From an uncultured Gammaproteobacteria bacterium (GTDB lineage Bacteria; Pseudomonadota; Gammaproteobacteria; Arenicellales; JAANXG01), in the NCBI GenBank assembly GCA_945787105.1, contig CALZGZ010000016.1:1-35002 (forward strand): a stretch of DNA of 35,002 nucleotides. Direction: 5' to 3'. Shown here one piece after another: positions 24,959 to 33,194 of the stretch (position 1 is the stretch's first letter; every line of letters begins with the position of its first letter). The notes below the pieces were generated by a model that was given only the letters and a program-made list of their open reading frames with translations, did not search any database and had not been told where the DNA came from. The position numbers were made by a program, and so were the translations under genes.

Positions 24959-26663
24959 CCAGGTCCTCGGGGAAATACTTGAGCACGCAATTGATGGGGT
25001 TACCGGCGGCCTGGCCTAGGCCACAGATCGATGCGTCCGCCATGGTTTGACTCAGTTCGGTCAACAGCGCCTGGTCCCACTTGGGTTGTGTCATCAGCAT
25101 CGCGGCCTTTTCGGTTCCCACCCGACAGGGCGTGCATTGTCCGCAGCTTTCGTCCTTGAAGAAACGCATCAAATTCACCGCCACATCCCGCATATTGTCC
25201 TGGTCACCGAAGATCACAATCGCGGCGGAACCGATCAGGCAACCGTGTTGTTCCAATGTCCCGAAATCCAAAGGTACATCACCCTTGGACGCCGGCAGGA
25301 TGCCACCCGATGCGCCCCCGGGTAAATAGCCCTTGAAGATGTGGCCAACCTGCATGCCGCCGCAGTATTCCTCTATCAATTCCTTAACAGTAATACCCGC
25401 CGGTGCAAGCTTTACGCCCGGTTGTTTGACCCGGCCCGAGACTGAATAGCTGCGCCAACCATTGCGTCCGTTCCGCCCCGCGCCAGCCCACCACGCGGGC
25501 CCTTTTTCCAATATGTCCCGCACCCAATAGAGGGTTTCCACATTGTTCACCAGCGTCGGACGATTAAATAACCCGATCTCGGCCACATAGGGAGGCCGGT
25601 TGCGTGGCAGACCACGTTTACCCTCGATCGACTCAATCATCGCGGATTCCTCGCCACAGATGTAGGCCCCGGCGCCGCGGCGTAATATCATAGACCCGTG
25701 GCTTACCAACCCTTCGCTTTCCACCCGTGAAAGTTCTTGCAATAGAATCTCGCGTACCGCCGGATATTCGTCGCGTAGATACAGATAACACTTGTCGGCA
25801 TCCACCGCCCACATAGCGATCAGCATACCCTCAATGAAACGATGTGGGTCATGCTCCAGGTAGTACCGGTCTTTAAAAGTGCCGGGTTCTCCCTCATCGG
25901 CATTCACCGCCAGTAGACGCGGCGCCGGTTGTCCGCGCACGATGCGCCACTTGCGGCCGGTGGGGAAACCCGCTCCCCCCAGGCCGCGCAATTCTGCCTG
26001 TTCCAAGGCGGCCATCACCTCGTCTGGTTTGTGTTTACCGGACAGGCATTCCTGCAACAGCTTATAACCCCCGTCCCGGAAGTACTGATCATAATTTGCG
26101 TAGTCCGGTAATTGGGGATGGGTTCGACCCGCATGAATCGCAGCGAGTACTGACTCAATGGTCGCGTGGTCTACGAAATTATGACCCACCTCGGCGATCG
26201 GGGCCGTGTCACAGCGCCCCATGCAGGGGCCCCGCACGATACGTACCTGCGTGCCGGATCGTTTCGTCAACTCGGTGACCAGGGACTGCGAATCCGCCAG
26301 TTCACAAGCAATGCTGTCACATACGCGGACGGTTAATGGCGGCGGCGGCGGCGCACCTTCCTTAACGACATCAAAATGCGCATAGAAGGTCGCCACCTCG
26401 TACACCTCGGTCTGTGCCAACCGCATCTCCTCCGCCAGCGCCGCTAGATGAGACGCGCAAAGGTGGCCGAAGCGATCCTGGATGAGGTGCAGATGTTCAA
26501 TGAGCAAGTCCCGCCGCCTGGGCCGCTCGCCAAGCAGCTGCTGAATCGTCTTCAGGGCATCGGGATCGGCTTGCCGACCCTTGGGGACGACCCCGGCAAT
26601 AGTTCGCCGTGCACCCGGATGGCCACGTTTCACAGCGAATTTGGCGTGACTCTTGTTCTCCAC
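24951..26663 (-). CDS. fdhB: Formate dehydrogenase NAD/FMN subunit, NuoE-NuoF fusion
   Basis: This is the diaphorase subunit, 570 aa from the GTG at 26663, which has GGAG five bases upstream. A longer frame to 26723 would run through the promoter and operator, so it is rejected. The N-terminal ~165 residues are NuoE-like, with the 2Fe-2S cysteines in VCDSIAC and GPCMGRCD. The rest is NuoF-like: GLGGAGFPTGRKW for FMN/NADH, GEESAMIESIEG, and the 4Fe-4S motif SCGQCTPC near the C terminus. It reduces NAD+ with electrons from FdhA. It is the first gene of its unit and is followed by fdhA with an eight-base overlap. It could be taken for complex I NuoEF, but the fusion and the FdhA neighbour exclude that. 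Confidence 0.9.
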   Translation of the reverse strand: MENKSHAKFAVKRGHPGARRTIAGVVPKGRQADPDALKTIQQLLGERPRRRDLLIEHLHLIQDRFGHLCASHLAALAEEMRLAQTEVYEVATFYAHFDVVKEGAPPPPPLTVRVCDSIACELADSQSLVTELTKRSGTQVRIVRGPCMGRCDTAPIAEVGHNFVDHATIESVLAAIHAGRTHPQLPDYANYDQYFRDGGYKLLQECLSGKHKPDEVMAALEQAELRGLGGAGFPTGRKWRIVRGQPAPRLLAVNADEGEPGTFKDRYYLEHDPHRFIEGMLIAMWAVDADKCYLYLRDEYPAVREILLQELSRVESEGLVSHGSMILRRGAGAYICGEESAMIESIEGKRGLPRNRPPYVAEIGLFNRPTLVNNVETLYWVRDILEKGPAWWAGAGRNGRNGWRSYSVSGRVKQPGVKLAPAGITVKELIEEYCGGMQVGHIFKGYLPGGASGGILPASKGDVPLDFGTLEQHGCLIGSAAIVIFGDQDNMRDVAVNLMRFFKDESCGQCTPCRVGTEKAAMLMTQPKWDQALLTELSQTMADASICGLGQAAGNPINCVLKYFPEDLDG

Positions 26664-26685
26664 CCAGGCTCCGGTGCGCTTAAAC

Positions 26686-26723
26686 TTCTGGTATACATTA
26701 TACAAGAAACACGGCGCATGCAA
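26686..26723 (-). promoter_or_regulatory. fdhBA promoter with GntR-type operator
   Basis: CTGGTATACATTATACAAG at 26688-26706 is a third copy of the palindrome with one arm mismatch; flanking TT and AA extend the symmetry. On the minus strand a perfect -10, TATAAT (26697-26702), lies inside the operator, and TTGCAT (26718-26723) is 15 bp upstream. The start codon at 26663 is about 25 bases from the operator edge. Confidence 0.75.
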
Positions 26724-27019
26724 GATTCACCCTCTGCCATCGGCACCGCGTGCGCAGCCCGCGGGCAGTTGCCACACTGCCGATTTTTCGTTCCGGTATC
26801 ACTCCGTTGGCCACCTACCGTCCAGGTTGCCAACCATGCCTGTGTAGTTCACTAGACTCGGTGATCGCGCTATAACTCAACCGCCACAAGTACTCGTTGG
26901 TGGTCCCAGGATTTCGACTCAGCGCAACTTTTTGCCCAACCAGGTTCATCGTTTTCTCCGGCCACTGGAGCATGCTGTATAGTCCCACAAAAAGGTTCGC
27001 GGATAAAAACCCTTGACCT
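26724..27019. other. Intergenic region without a gene
   Basis: No convincing reading frame is seen between the fdh promoter and the repeat element. A 6-bp hairpin with GATTTTT after it (26764-26786, plus strand) resembles a terminator but has no plus-strand gene upstream. A plus-strand promoter for the hydrolase gene was not identified. Confidence 0.4.
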
Positions 27020-27330
27020 TAGCCCGTATAATGCATCACGGTGTCCCGCCCCTATTCATGGCAATCCACCAGGGGGAACCGCAGCGACTGTTGTGGGAAA
27101 CAGCGACAGTCGGTGCTCCAGTTCGCTTGGCGCGAGTAAGGGCGGGACTATCCCGGCGCCGGCTTGGGCGCCAACGCCTGGGCTTGCGCTTCACTCAACG
27201 CATCGCCACGGCTGTGCATGTCGCTCCAGCGCGGCGCTTGTCCCCGCACAGCAGGGGAACGGCAGGGGAACTACGCACAGGACGAGTCCCTGCGCCATCC
27301 TCCGCGATTCTTGGTGGAATATACGGGCGA
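27020..27330 (-). repeat. Full-length ~311-bp MITE-like element (copy C)
   Basis: The ends are imperfect inverted repeats: TAGCCCGTATAATGCATCAC on the left, and on the right the complement of TCGCCCGTATATTCCACCAA. The reverse complement aligns with the element at 32788-33099, including a nearly identical stretch around CCCCTGCTGTGCGGGGACAA and GCGCCGCGC. Both copies are about 311 bp. It encodes no transposase. Small frames inside it are judged spurious. Confidence 0.7.
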
Positions 27331-27367
27331 GTGCGTACCAACACAGCACCTGTGAATACAGTTACCC

Positions 27368-28318
27368 ATGACAGCACAGTTCGTCGACTTTAACGACGGC
27401 ATCACCACTATTGACGCCCAATTCATCGAACCGGGCATAGCGTCGATACACCTTATTGAACAGGATGGTCACGTTGCATTTGTCGATACCGGAACGACAC
27501 ATTCATTACCGGTAATTCGCAAAGTCATGCAAGCCAAGAATATCTCCGCAGATCGGGTGACCTATGTGATCGTCACCCACGTACACCTCGATCATGCCGG
27601 CGGAGCCGGCGCCATGATGCTCGAGTTTCCGCATGCAAATCTCGTCGTCCACCCGCTTGGCGCACGACATATGATAGACCCGACTAAATTAATCGCCGGT
27701 ACTATTCAGGTGTATGGGGCAGACAAGGCGCGGCAACTCTATGGCGAGATTGTTCCCGTCGACAAATCCCGGCTGATCATCGCCGAAGACGGATTTCAAT
27801 TGGATTTTTGCGGCCGCCGGTTACGGTTTATAGATACACCCGGACATGCACGGCATCACTTTTCAATGCTCGATGAGCAATTCGCGAATGTATTCGCCGG
27901 AGACACCATGGGTATCTCCTACCGTGCGTTCGATTCCGACCACGGACCGTTCTTGTTTCCGACCACTTCACCAGTGCAATGTGAACCCGATATGTTGCAT
28001 CGATCGATCGATCGCATTATGCAAACCGAACCACGAGCGGTCTTTCTTACCCATTTTGGCCGCATCACACCAACCGCAAGACTGATTGACGGTCTGCACC
28101 GGCGTTTGACTGCCATTGTCGACATGGCGCTAGGCTTAGAAAGCCAACCAGACCGAGAATCCCGACTCATTCACCTGATCGGTGAATACCTCTTCCAGGA
28201 AGCCACGCAGCACGGAACATCGCTTACCGATGAGCAGATCCGTCGCCATCTTGCCATGGACACAACGTTGAACGCGCAGGGCTTGAATGTCTGGCTGCAA
28301 CGGCGCAAAAGACACTAA
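27368..28318 (+). CDS. Metallo-beta-lactamase-fold hydrolase
   Basis: This 316-aa cytoplasmic protein has the binuclear-zinc motif HVHLDHAGGAG (HxHxDH, near residue 75). A further metal-ligand candidate is HHFSMLDEQFANVFAGDTMG (GD motif), and LTHFGRI supplies the last His. The C-terminal ~80 residues are helical and of unknown role. Family members hydrolyse thioesters, lactones or phosphodiesters. It is the only plus-strand gene near the island and is convergent with acs, so it is not clearly part of the pathway. No strong ribosome site precedes the ATG. Confidence 0.85.
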   Translation: MTAQFVDFNDGITTIDAQFIEPGIASIHLIEQDGHVAFVDTGTTHSLPVIRKVMQAKNISADRVTYVIVTHVHLDHAGGAGAMMLEFPHANLVVHPLGARHMIDPTKLIAGTIQVYGADKARQLYGEIVPVDKSRLIIAEDGFQLDFCGRRLRFIDTPGHARHHFSMLDEQFANVFAGDTMGISYRAFDSDHGPFLFPTTSPVQCEPDMLHRSIDRIMQTEPRAVFLTHFGRITPTARLIDGLHRRLTAIVDMALGLESQPDRESRLIHLIGEYLFQEATQHGTSLTDEQIRRHLAMDTTLNAQGLNVWLQRRKRH

Positions 28319-28374
28319 CCCGAAATGGCACCCACCTTGGAACGATTCATTCGTCCGCAGTCAAGCGCGGACCA

Positions 28375-30312
28375 TCAGGCGTTCAACCGATTTTCAATCA
28401 GATCGTCGACCACCGAGGGATCGGCAAGGGTACTGGTATCACCGAGATTGCTAATTTCATTCTCGGCAACCTTGCGTAGAATACGCCGCATAATCTTACC
28501 GGAGCGCGTTTTCGGTAAACCCGGCGCCCATTGAATAAAATCCGGCGTGGCAATCGGGCCAATTTCAGTACGCACGTGTTGTGCCAATTCCCTGCGCAAC
28601 TCCTCGGATGGTTCGACACCGACCATGAGGGTGACATAGGCATAGATACCTTGCCCTTTGATGTCGTGAGGACAGCCCACCACGGCGGCTTCGGCCACCG
28701 CGTCATGCAACACCAGCGCGCTCTCGACCTCGGCGGTGCCCATTCGGTGACCGGATACGTTGATCACATCATCGACGCGGCCGGTGATCCAATAGTATCC
28801 GTCTTCATCCCGCCGGCAGCCGTCGCCGGTGAAGTAGTAACCTGGGTACATCTTGAAATAGGTGTCAAAAAAGCGCTGATGGTCACCGTACACGGTACGC
28901 ATTATTCCCGGCCACGGACGCGTAATCACCAGGTTACCCGAGGCGGGGCCTTCCAAGATGTTGCCTTGTTCATCCATCAGCGCCGGCGTCACGCCAAAGA
29001 ACGGTTTGGTCGCTGATCCAGGCTTTAGCGGGATGGCCCCGGGTAACGGGGTGATGAGAATACCGCCGGTTTCCGTCTGCCACCAGGTATCCACAATCGG
29101 GCACCTTTGTTCGCCAACGACACGGTAATACCATTCCCACGCCTCAGGATTGATCGGTTCGCCCACCGTCCCGAGCAGTTTGATACTTTTACGGCCGGTG
29201 CGGGCCACAAAGTCATCGCCCTGCGCCATCAATGCGCGAATTGCTGTTGGCGCGGTGTAGAAGATATTGACCTGATGCTTGTCGACGACATCCCAAAAAC
29301 GGCCGGCATCTGGATAAGTGGGTATCCCTTCGAACATCAGCGTGGTCGCGCCATTGGTCAGCGGACCATAAACAATATACGAATGACCGGTTACCCATCC
29401 CACGTCCGCGGTGCACCAATATATATCGCCTTCGTGATAATCAAAGACGTATTTGTGAGTCATTGCGGTGTAGACGTTATAACCACCGGTGGTATGGCAT
29501 ACCCCCTTGGGCATGCCGGTGGAACCCGAGGTATACAAAATAAATAGTGGGTCTTCGGCGTCCATTTCTTCGGCCGGGCAATCCGCTGACACCGCATCGC
29601 AGATGTCTTGATACCAAACGTCACGGCCCTCATTCCATTCAATCTCCATTCCTCCGTGCCTCACCACGACGACCTTTTCGATGCTTGGTGCATTTTCCAG
29701 CGCCTTGTCGCCGTTGGCCTTGAGCGGCACCGGCTTGCCGCCTCGCAATCCCTGATCTGCGGTGATCAGCACTTTGCACTCGGAGTCGTTGATGCGGTCC
29801 CGCAGTGAATCCGGAGAAAAACCACCGAATACTACGGAATGAATAGCGCCGATCCGGGCGCAAGCCAACATTGCCATTGCCACCTCCGGGATCATCGGCA
29901 TATAGATGCATACCCGGTCACCCTTGGTCACTCCCAAGTTTTTTAATGCATTGCCAAATTTGCAAACCTGTTCGTGTAACTCGCGATAGGTGATCTTTTT
30001 ATCGACACTGGGATCATCTCCTTCCCAAATAATCGCCACCTGATCGCCGCGGGTCTCCAAGTGCCGGTCCAGACAATTGTATGCGACGTTCAGCTTGCCG
30101 CCTTCGAACCAACGGATATTGGCTTTGTGAAAGTCACAATCCATGACCCGGTCCCATTTCTTGAACCAGTCAACGAATTCTTCCGCCTGCTCGCCCCAGA
30201 ATCCCTCGGGGTCTTCCACCGAACGCTTGTACATTTCATTGTATTTGGCCTCATCGATGTAGGCGCGTTTGGCTGCCCCCGAGGGGACCGGATACACTTT
30301 ATTTTCTGACAT
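28375..30312 (-). CDS. acs: Acetyl-CoA synthetase, AMP-forming
   Basis: This 645-aa Acs has the full length of the family. The N terminus has [17 protein letters not shown], the ATP/AMP loop is [10 protein letters not shown], and [15 protein letters not shown] and the acetylation-site motif [11 protein letters not shown] (catalytic Lys near residue 610) are all intact. It activates acetate to acetyl-CoA through acetyl-AMP. AAGGAGA lies at good spacing before the ATG. It is separated from the fdh promoter by a repeat and an opposite-strand gene and lacks the GntR operator. It is probably a housekeeping acetate-assimilation gene rather than part of the island. Confidence 0.95.
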   Translation of the reverse strand: MSENKVYPVPSGAAKRAYIDEAKYNEMYKRSVEDPEGFWGEQAEEFVDWFKKWDRVMDCDFHKANIRWFEGGKLNVAYNCLDRHLETRGDQVAIIWEGDDPSVDKKITYRELHEQVCKFGNALKNLGVTKGDRVCIYMPMIPEVAMAMLACARIGAIHSVVFGGFSPDSLRDRINDSECKVLITADQGLRGGKPVPLKANGDKALENAPSIEKVVVVRHGGMEIEWNEGRDVWYQDICDAVSADCPAEEMDAEDPLFILYTSGSTGMPKGVCHTTGGYNVYTAMTHKYVFDYHEGDIYWCTADVGWVTGHSYIVYGPLTNGATTLMFEGIPTYPDAGRFWDVVDKHQVNIFYTAPTAIRALMAQGDDFVARTGRKSIKLLGTVGEPINPEAWEWYYRVVGEQRCPIVDTWWQTETGGILITPLPGAIPLKPGSATKPFFGVTPALMDEQGNILEGPASGNLVITRPWPGIMRTVYGDHQRFFDTYFKMYPGYYFTGDGCRRDEDGYYWITGRVDDVINVSGHRMGTAEVESALVLHDAVAEAAVVGCPHDIKGQGIYAYVTLMVGVEPSEELRRELAQHVRTEIGPIATPDFIQWAPGLPKTRSGKIMRRILRKVAENEISNLGDTSTLADPSVVDDLIENRLNA

Positions 30313-30604
30313 GACGTTCTCCTTCGGTGAAGTCGTATATCTCTGCCCGAAGCGGCCGGACCCAGTCAGCGCTGATTATAATGCTGGCAGGGACCCCATC
30401 GTCCCCGTGCTGATCCGCCCGAACCGCTCTCGATACCCGCAGCCAGCTTCGCTGGATTGCCGCGAAGGTGTTGATTTTAAAGCGTGACGGCTAGCTGTCA
30501 ATTCTTAACCGCCATTACGCACACGCCGAAATCGGCACGACGCGCATAATCGCCCCAATGGAACCAGATTTAGATCTCACGGTCTCATCAGCTACGCTTG
30601 GATC
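30313..30604. other. acs upstream region
   Basis: This stretch has no gene. A palindromic ATTATAAT at about 30373-30380 could supply a -10 for acs on the minus strand, but no good -35 was found. No GntR palindrome is present. Confidence 0.35.
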
Positions 30605-30655
30605 TAACCCGCATTTCTCACCAGGCGGCCGTCGCCCGTATAGTGCACCAAGGCG
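30605..30655 (+). repeat. Two adjacent MITE-type end sequences (fragment D1)
   Basis: TAACCCGCATTTCTCACCAG at 30605-30624 matches the terminal repeat of the 312-bp element. Immediately after, GCCCGTATAGTGCACCAAGG repeats the other version of the end, in the same orientation. The remainder of the element is absent, so this looks like a remnant or nested insertion. Confidence 0.5.
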
Positions 30656-30791
30656 GCGAAGACCACAGCTAGAAATATGTTTGGAACGAGAAATTCGATC
30701 AAAATCTGGCTTAACCCTTTGTGGTTAACTAGGTGGCTATCCCGGTATTGGCTCGGTCTCGAACCCCCACACTTGCCCTTCACGCAACAAC

Positions 30792-30827
30792 AACAAGCGG
30801 TCGGAGCTGTGACTCCGACCGCTTGTT
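30792..30827. terminator. 15-bp perfect hairpin, possible bidirectional terminator
   Basis: AACAAGCGGTCGGAG and CTCCGACCGCTTGTT form a perfect 15-bp stem with a CTGTGA loop. Short T-rich runs flank it on both sides (GTTTC on plus, GTTGTTGTTG on minus). No gene clearly ends here, so the terminator reading is tentative. Confidence 0.4.
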
Positions 30828-30923
30828 TCATCGCTCCAGTACCGCGCCAAGCCGCCCGAATCCCGTGTCATCGTCCGCGGTCCACATGACCAATGCAGGC
30901 CATAGCCCCCGGAGAGACTCGGT

Positions 30924-31376
30924 TTGAAGCCTAAGACGTCTGCCAAGTCTCGAAGCGCTATCGAATACTTCAACCGGCACATCGATGCCGACATTGTCGC
31001 CATTCTTGACGCTTCGTCGGTATTGGAGATTACCGAATTTCAGTTTTTCGAGCTTGCCTATCGCGATTGGCACGGCCATAAGGCAAGCGAACAGCAAATA
31101 GAAAAATATTTCGCCGCCTATATGTTTGCCGAGCGTATCCCCAGTTGGGTGCGCAGCTTCGCGCGCAAGATCATGCAATTACACGCAAACGGACGTCTGG
31201 ATCCAAAAACCTTCGGTATCTGGCGGCGGCTTCCCAGCACCCGCATGAGATTTTTTGCCAAGGCGTATGCGGCGGTACTCATAGTGATTTTTATAGCGAT
31301 CACACTGTCAGTGTACTCGCTCCCCGAAGAGGTGATGGCTGTGTTCCGCCAATGCTACTTCCCGCCTTGCTACTAA
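30924..31376 (+). CDS. Hypothetical protein with one C-terminal membrane segment
   Basis: This 150-aa frame starts with TTG at 30924, preceded by GGAGAG nine bases upstream. Residues 1-110 are soluble, mixed helical and rich in aromatic and charged residues. Residues ~114-132 (YAAVLIVIFIAITLSVYSL) form one membrane segment, and a short tail ends CYFPPCY. I recognise no family. A strong rho-independent terminator lies eight bases after the stop, which supports a real transcribed gene. Confidence 0.6.
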   Translation: MKPKTSAKSRSAIEYFNRHIDADIVAILDASSVLEITEFQFFELAYRDWHGHKASEQQIEKYFAAYMFAERIPSWVRSFARKIMQLHANGRLDPKTFGIWRRLPSTRMRFFAKAYAAVLIVIFIAITLSVYSLPEEVMAVFRQCYFPPCY

Positions 31377-31384
31377 GAAGATGC

Positions 31385-31417
31385 GGCCAGAGTTGCAGAC
31401 TCTGGCCCTATTTTTTC
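31385..31417 (+). terminator. Rho-independent terminator
   Basis: GGCCAGAGT (31385-31393) and ACTCTGGCC (31399-31407) form a perfect 9-bp stem with a TGCAG loop. CTATTTTTTC follows on the plus strand. It ends the hypothetical gene at 30924-31376. Confidence 0.85.
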
Positions 31418-31426
31418 TTCCGTTTT

Positions 31427-31615
31427 TTATTCACCAAATACTTTGAGTAAATCGACGAAGAAAAAACGCATACAGAAAATTAACGCGATACAGCCAAACA
31501 GCAGATGTCCGATGTCGCTGTCTCCATTCTCGTCGCGATATGTGATGCCGTGATACGCGATGAATGCGGTCACCGCAACCAATACAATGCTTTTCAGGGT
31601 GTCTAGCTCACCCAT
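31427..31615 (-). CDS. Small hypothetical membrane protein
   Basis: This is a 62-aa frame from the ATG at 31615 (MGELDTLKSIVLVAV). It has two hydrophobic segments, at about residues 8-22 and 36-56, separated by ITYRDENGDSDIG. The frame stays open upstream to 31816, but that part is MITE-like repeat sequence, so the shorter start is preferred. No ribosome site is clear. The family is not recognised. It converges on the terminator above. Confidence 0.45.
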   Translation of the reverse strand: MGELDTLKSIVLVAVTAFIAYHGITYRDENGDSDIGHLLFGCIALIFCMRFFFVDLLKVFGE

Positions 31616-31622
31616 AGGCGTT

Positions 31623-31769
31623 GACCCGTATAGTGCAGCAAAGATCCCGCCGGCCAGGGCCGAGATAGGCGTGCGTGCCGTAACAACCGTAATCCGTAAC
31701 TTTTGCTCAATGCGGTGTATACTCCCGCGCACTTGGAATTTGGCGCCGTCTGGTGAGCAATGCGGGCTC
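31623..31769. repeat. Short (~147-bp) element with MITE-type inverted ends (D2)
   Basis: The left end GACCCGTATAGTGCAGCAAA and the complement of the right end TCTGGTGAGCAATGCGGGCT are the two versions of the terminal repeat seen at the 311-312-bp copies. The interior is shorter and not clearly homologous. It is probably an internally deleted derivative. Confidence 0.5.
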
Positions 31770-31963
31770 GCCGTTCGCGACCGAGCCAACGCCGGGATAG
31801 GCACATACTCTGGCACAAAGCGTCACATCGAACATTGATCGCATTCATTAATTACAGACAACATTGGCTCTTTTGTTTGCCGCCTTGGTGCAATATAGGG
31901 ATCAAGACCCCGTTACGCTCGGTTGGGGCATCCGTTCGGCGCTGTACCCGTTCTGTGCCTGCT
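31770..31963. other. Region without a confident gene; possible decayed membrane-protein fragment
   Basis: On the plus strand a frame open from 31852 reads LALLFAALVQYRDQDPV. This resembles the start of small TMEM220-type membrane proteins (FALVQYNDPDP), but there is no ATG, and the frame then runs into the opposite-strand TPR gene. It is either a remnant or chance. Confidence 0.25.
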
Positions 31964-32542
31964 TCACTGCTTGTAGGTTCTTTGTTTGGCGTCTATTTCC
32001 GGCACCCGCAACACCCGCTGGTCGGCGGGTTTCTCTAATTCCTGCTTGAGGTACTCGGCGCGTTGCTTGATAGACGGCGGTTTTTCCGGCTGATTGCGCA
32101 AGAACCGTATCAGCCAGTGCGGGCCCTCGGCGACCTTTTGATCGAGCTGTAACGCCTTCTCGTAATCCGCGATCGCCAGCTGATACCGGCCCATGCGATC
32201 GTACAGGATACCGCGATTGGCGTAAGCGCCCCCGAAATACGGTTGCAGCGCCACCGCTCGATCGAACCATGCCAGCGCTTCGTCGTAGTGGCCCAGCTGC
32301 ATCAAGGTGCGGGCCTTGGCGCGGACGTAATGCGTGGCCTCGGGTTGTTTCGCCAGAGCATCTTCGTATTGGCGCAGCGCTTGCTCATAGTCACCGTCTT
32401 CGAACAGGGTATTGCCTTGCAGGTAGGCGATGTTTCCCGGGGTTTTTTCGACAAAGAAAGATTCCCAGATCATTACACCTATGACGATCGCCACGATTGC
32501 GATCGCGACATACTTTAAAAATCGATATAGCGTTTCATCCAC
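31964..32542 (-). CDS. Membrane-anchored TPR protein
   Basis: This 192-aa protein has an N-terminal membrane anchor (about residues 9-27), then three consecutive tetratricopeptide repeats at about residues 38-70, 72-104 and 106-138, with typical W/Y-G-A-P positions such as GDYEQALRQYEDALAKQP and YANRGILYDRMGRYQLAIADYEKAL. A charged tail follows. TPRs mediate protein contacts, so this is probably an inner-membrane scaffold. The start ATGGATGA overlaps the stop of the upstream small gene by eight bases, indicating coupled translation. No specific partner is deducible. Confidence 0.85.
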   Translation of the reverse strand: MDETLYRFLKYVAIAIVAIVIGVMIWESFFVEKTPGNIAYLQGNTLFEDGDYEQALRQYEDALAKQPEATHYVRAKARTLMQLGHYDEALAWFDRAVALQPYFGGAYANRGILYDRMGRYQLAIADYEKALQLDQKVAEGPHWLIRFLRNQPEKPPSIKQRAEYLKQELEKPADQRVLRVPEIDAKQRTYKQ

Positions 32543-32768
32543 CGGTGGGCAATCCCAAGCGTGCGATGTTGTACAGCACGGAAAAGAAAAAACACATGAT
32601 TACGGAAATGAAGCGGGCACGTTGCTTCTCCGCCGTCAGTTCCTGCTCGTTCAGCTCTTTTTGCAATTTTCGTTGCATGCGGCGCACGCTGACCACCCAG
32701 ACCAATTTCGTAACGGGATAAAACAACAGGGCCGCCAACACAAACACCCAAAACCAGAACATCAACAT
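32535..32768 (-). CDS. Small membrane protein, operon partner of the TPR gene
   Basis: This 77-aa protein has a first hydrophobic segment at residues ~2-24, then a charged helical stretch (RRMQRKLQKELNEQELTAEKQ) and a second, weaker hydrophobic segment around residues 54-68. No family is recognised. The overlap with the TPR gene (ATGGATGA) makes it likely to be real. No clear ribosome site is visible before the ATG at 32768. Confidence 0.65.
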   Translation of the reverse strand: MLMFWFWVFVLAALLFYPVTKLVWVVSVRRMQRKLQKELNEQELTAEKQRARFISVIMCFFFSVLYNIARLGLPTGG

Positions 32769-32787
32769 GACGCCGATTGTAGCCGTT

Positions 32788-33099
32788 TAGCCCGCATTTC
32801 TCACCAGGATCCCGGATGCTGGCGCAGGGCTCGCGCAACTGAGCCCCTGCTGTTCCCCTGCTGTGCGGGGACAAGCGCCGCGCCTGGAGCTAAGAACAAG
32901 GGGTCTGAATTCGATTCAGACCCCTTTTCTTTCGCGTGCAGGCCAAGCGCAGAGGTGCGAGCACCAGCCAGGCCCGGGATGGTCCCGCCCCTATTCTTGC
33001 CAACCAACAATGTCGCCATTTCTTGGAAGAAACGCTACGGGTTTCCTCGCTGCACTGTGCATGAATAGGGGCAGGGCGCCTGGTGAGCAATGCGGGTTA
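32788..33099 (+). repeat. Full-length 312-bp MITE-like element with ~21-bp inverted ends (copy B)
   Basis: The left end starts TAGCCCGCATTTCTCACCAG and the right end is the complement of TAACCCGCATTGCTCACCAG, agreeing at about 19 of 21 positions over the full repeat. The interior contains CCCCTGCTGTGCGGGGACAA, a perfect hairpin at 32900-32924 (GGGGTCTGAA / TTCAGACCCC) and two copies of a CCCCTATTC-type motif in opposite orientation. No transposase is encoded. No obvious target duplication was found. Confidence 0.75.
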
Positions 33100-33141
33100 G
33101 GACCGATGGTAAAAAACTTTTTGATCGCCTGATGGAGCCAA

Positions 33142-33169
33142 TAAAAAGGGGGAGGGTGACCCCTCCCCC
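33142..33169 (-). terminator. Rho-independent terminator of the symporter gene
   Basis: On the minus strand GGGGGAGGG pairs with CCCTCCCCC around a short loop and is followed directly by TTTTTATT. It lies about 26 bases after the symporter stop codon. Confidence 0.85.
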
Positions 33170-33194
33170 ATAACGTCTTGCATTACCGAAACAG

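Noticed and set aside
24951-26663. NuoE/NuoF of complex I
   Set aside because: The two domains are fused and the gene overlaps a molybdopterin formate dehydrogenase subunit; no other nuo genes are present.
26764-26786. Plus-strand terminator-like hairpin GGCAGT/ACTGCC followed by GATTTTT
   Set aside because: No plus-strand gene lies upstream, and the stem is only 6 bp, so it is probably chance.
30604-30831. 75-aa minus-strand ORF with a hydrophobic stretch
   Set aside because: It begins inside the 15-bp hairpin and ends inside a MITE terminal repeat; no ribosome site and no family resemblance.
31884-31892. TTGGTGCA as an NtrC half-site
   Set aside because: The partner half is missing and similar strings derive from the MITE ends.
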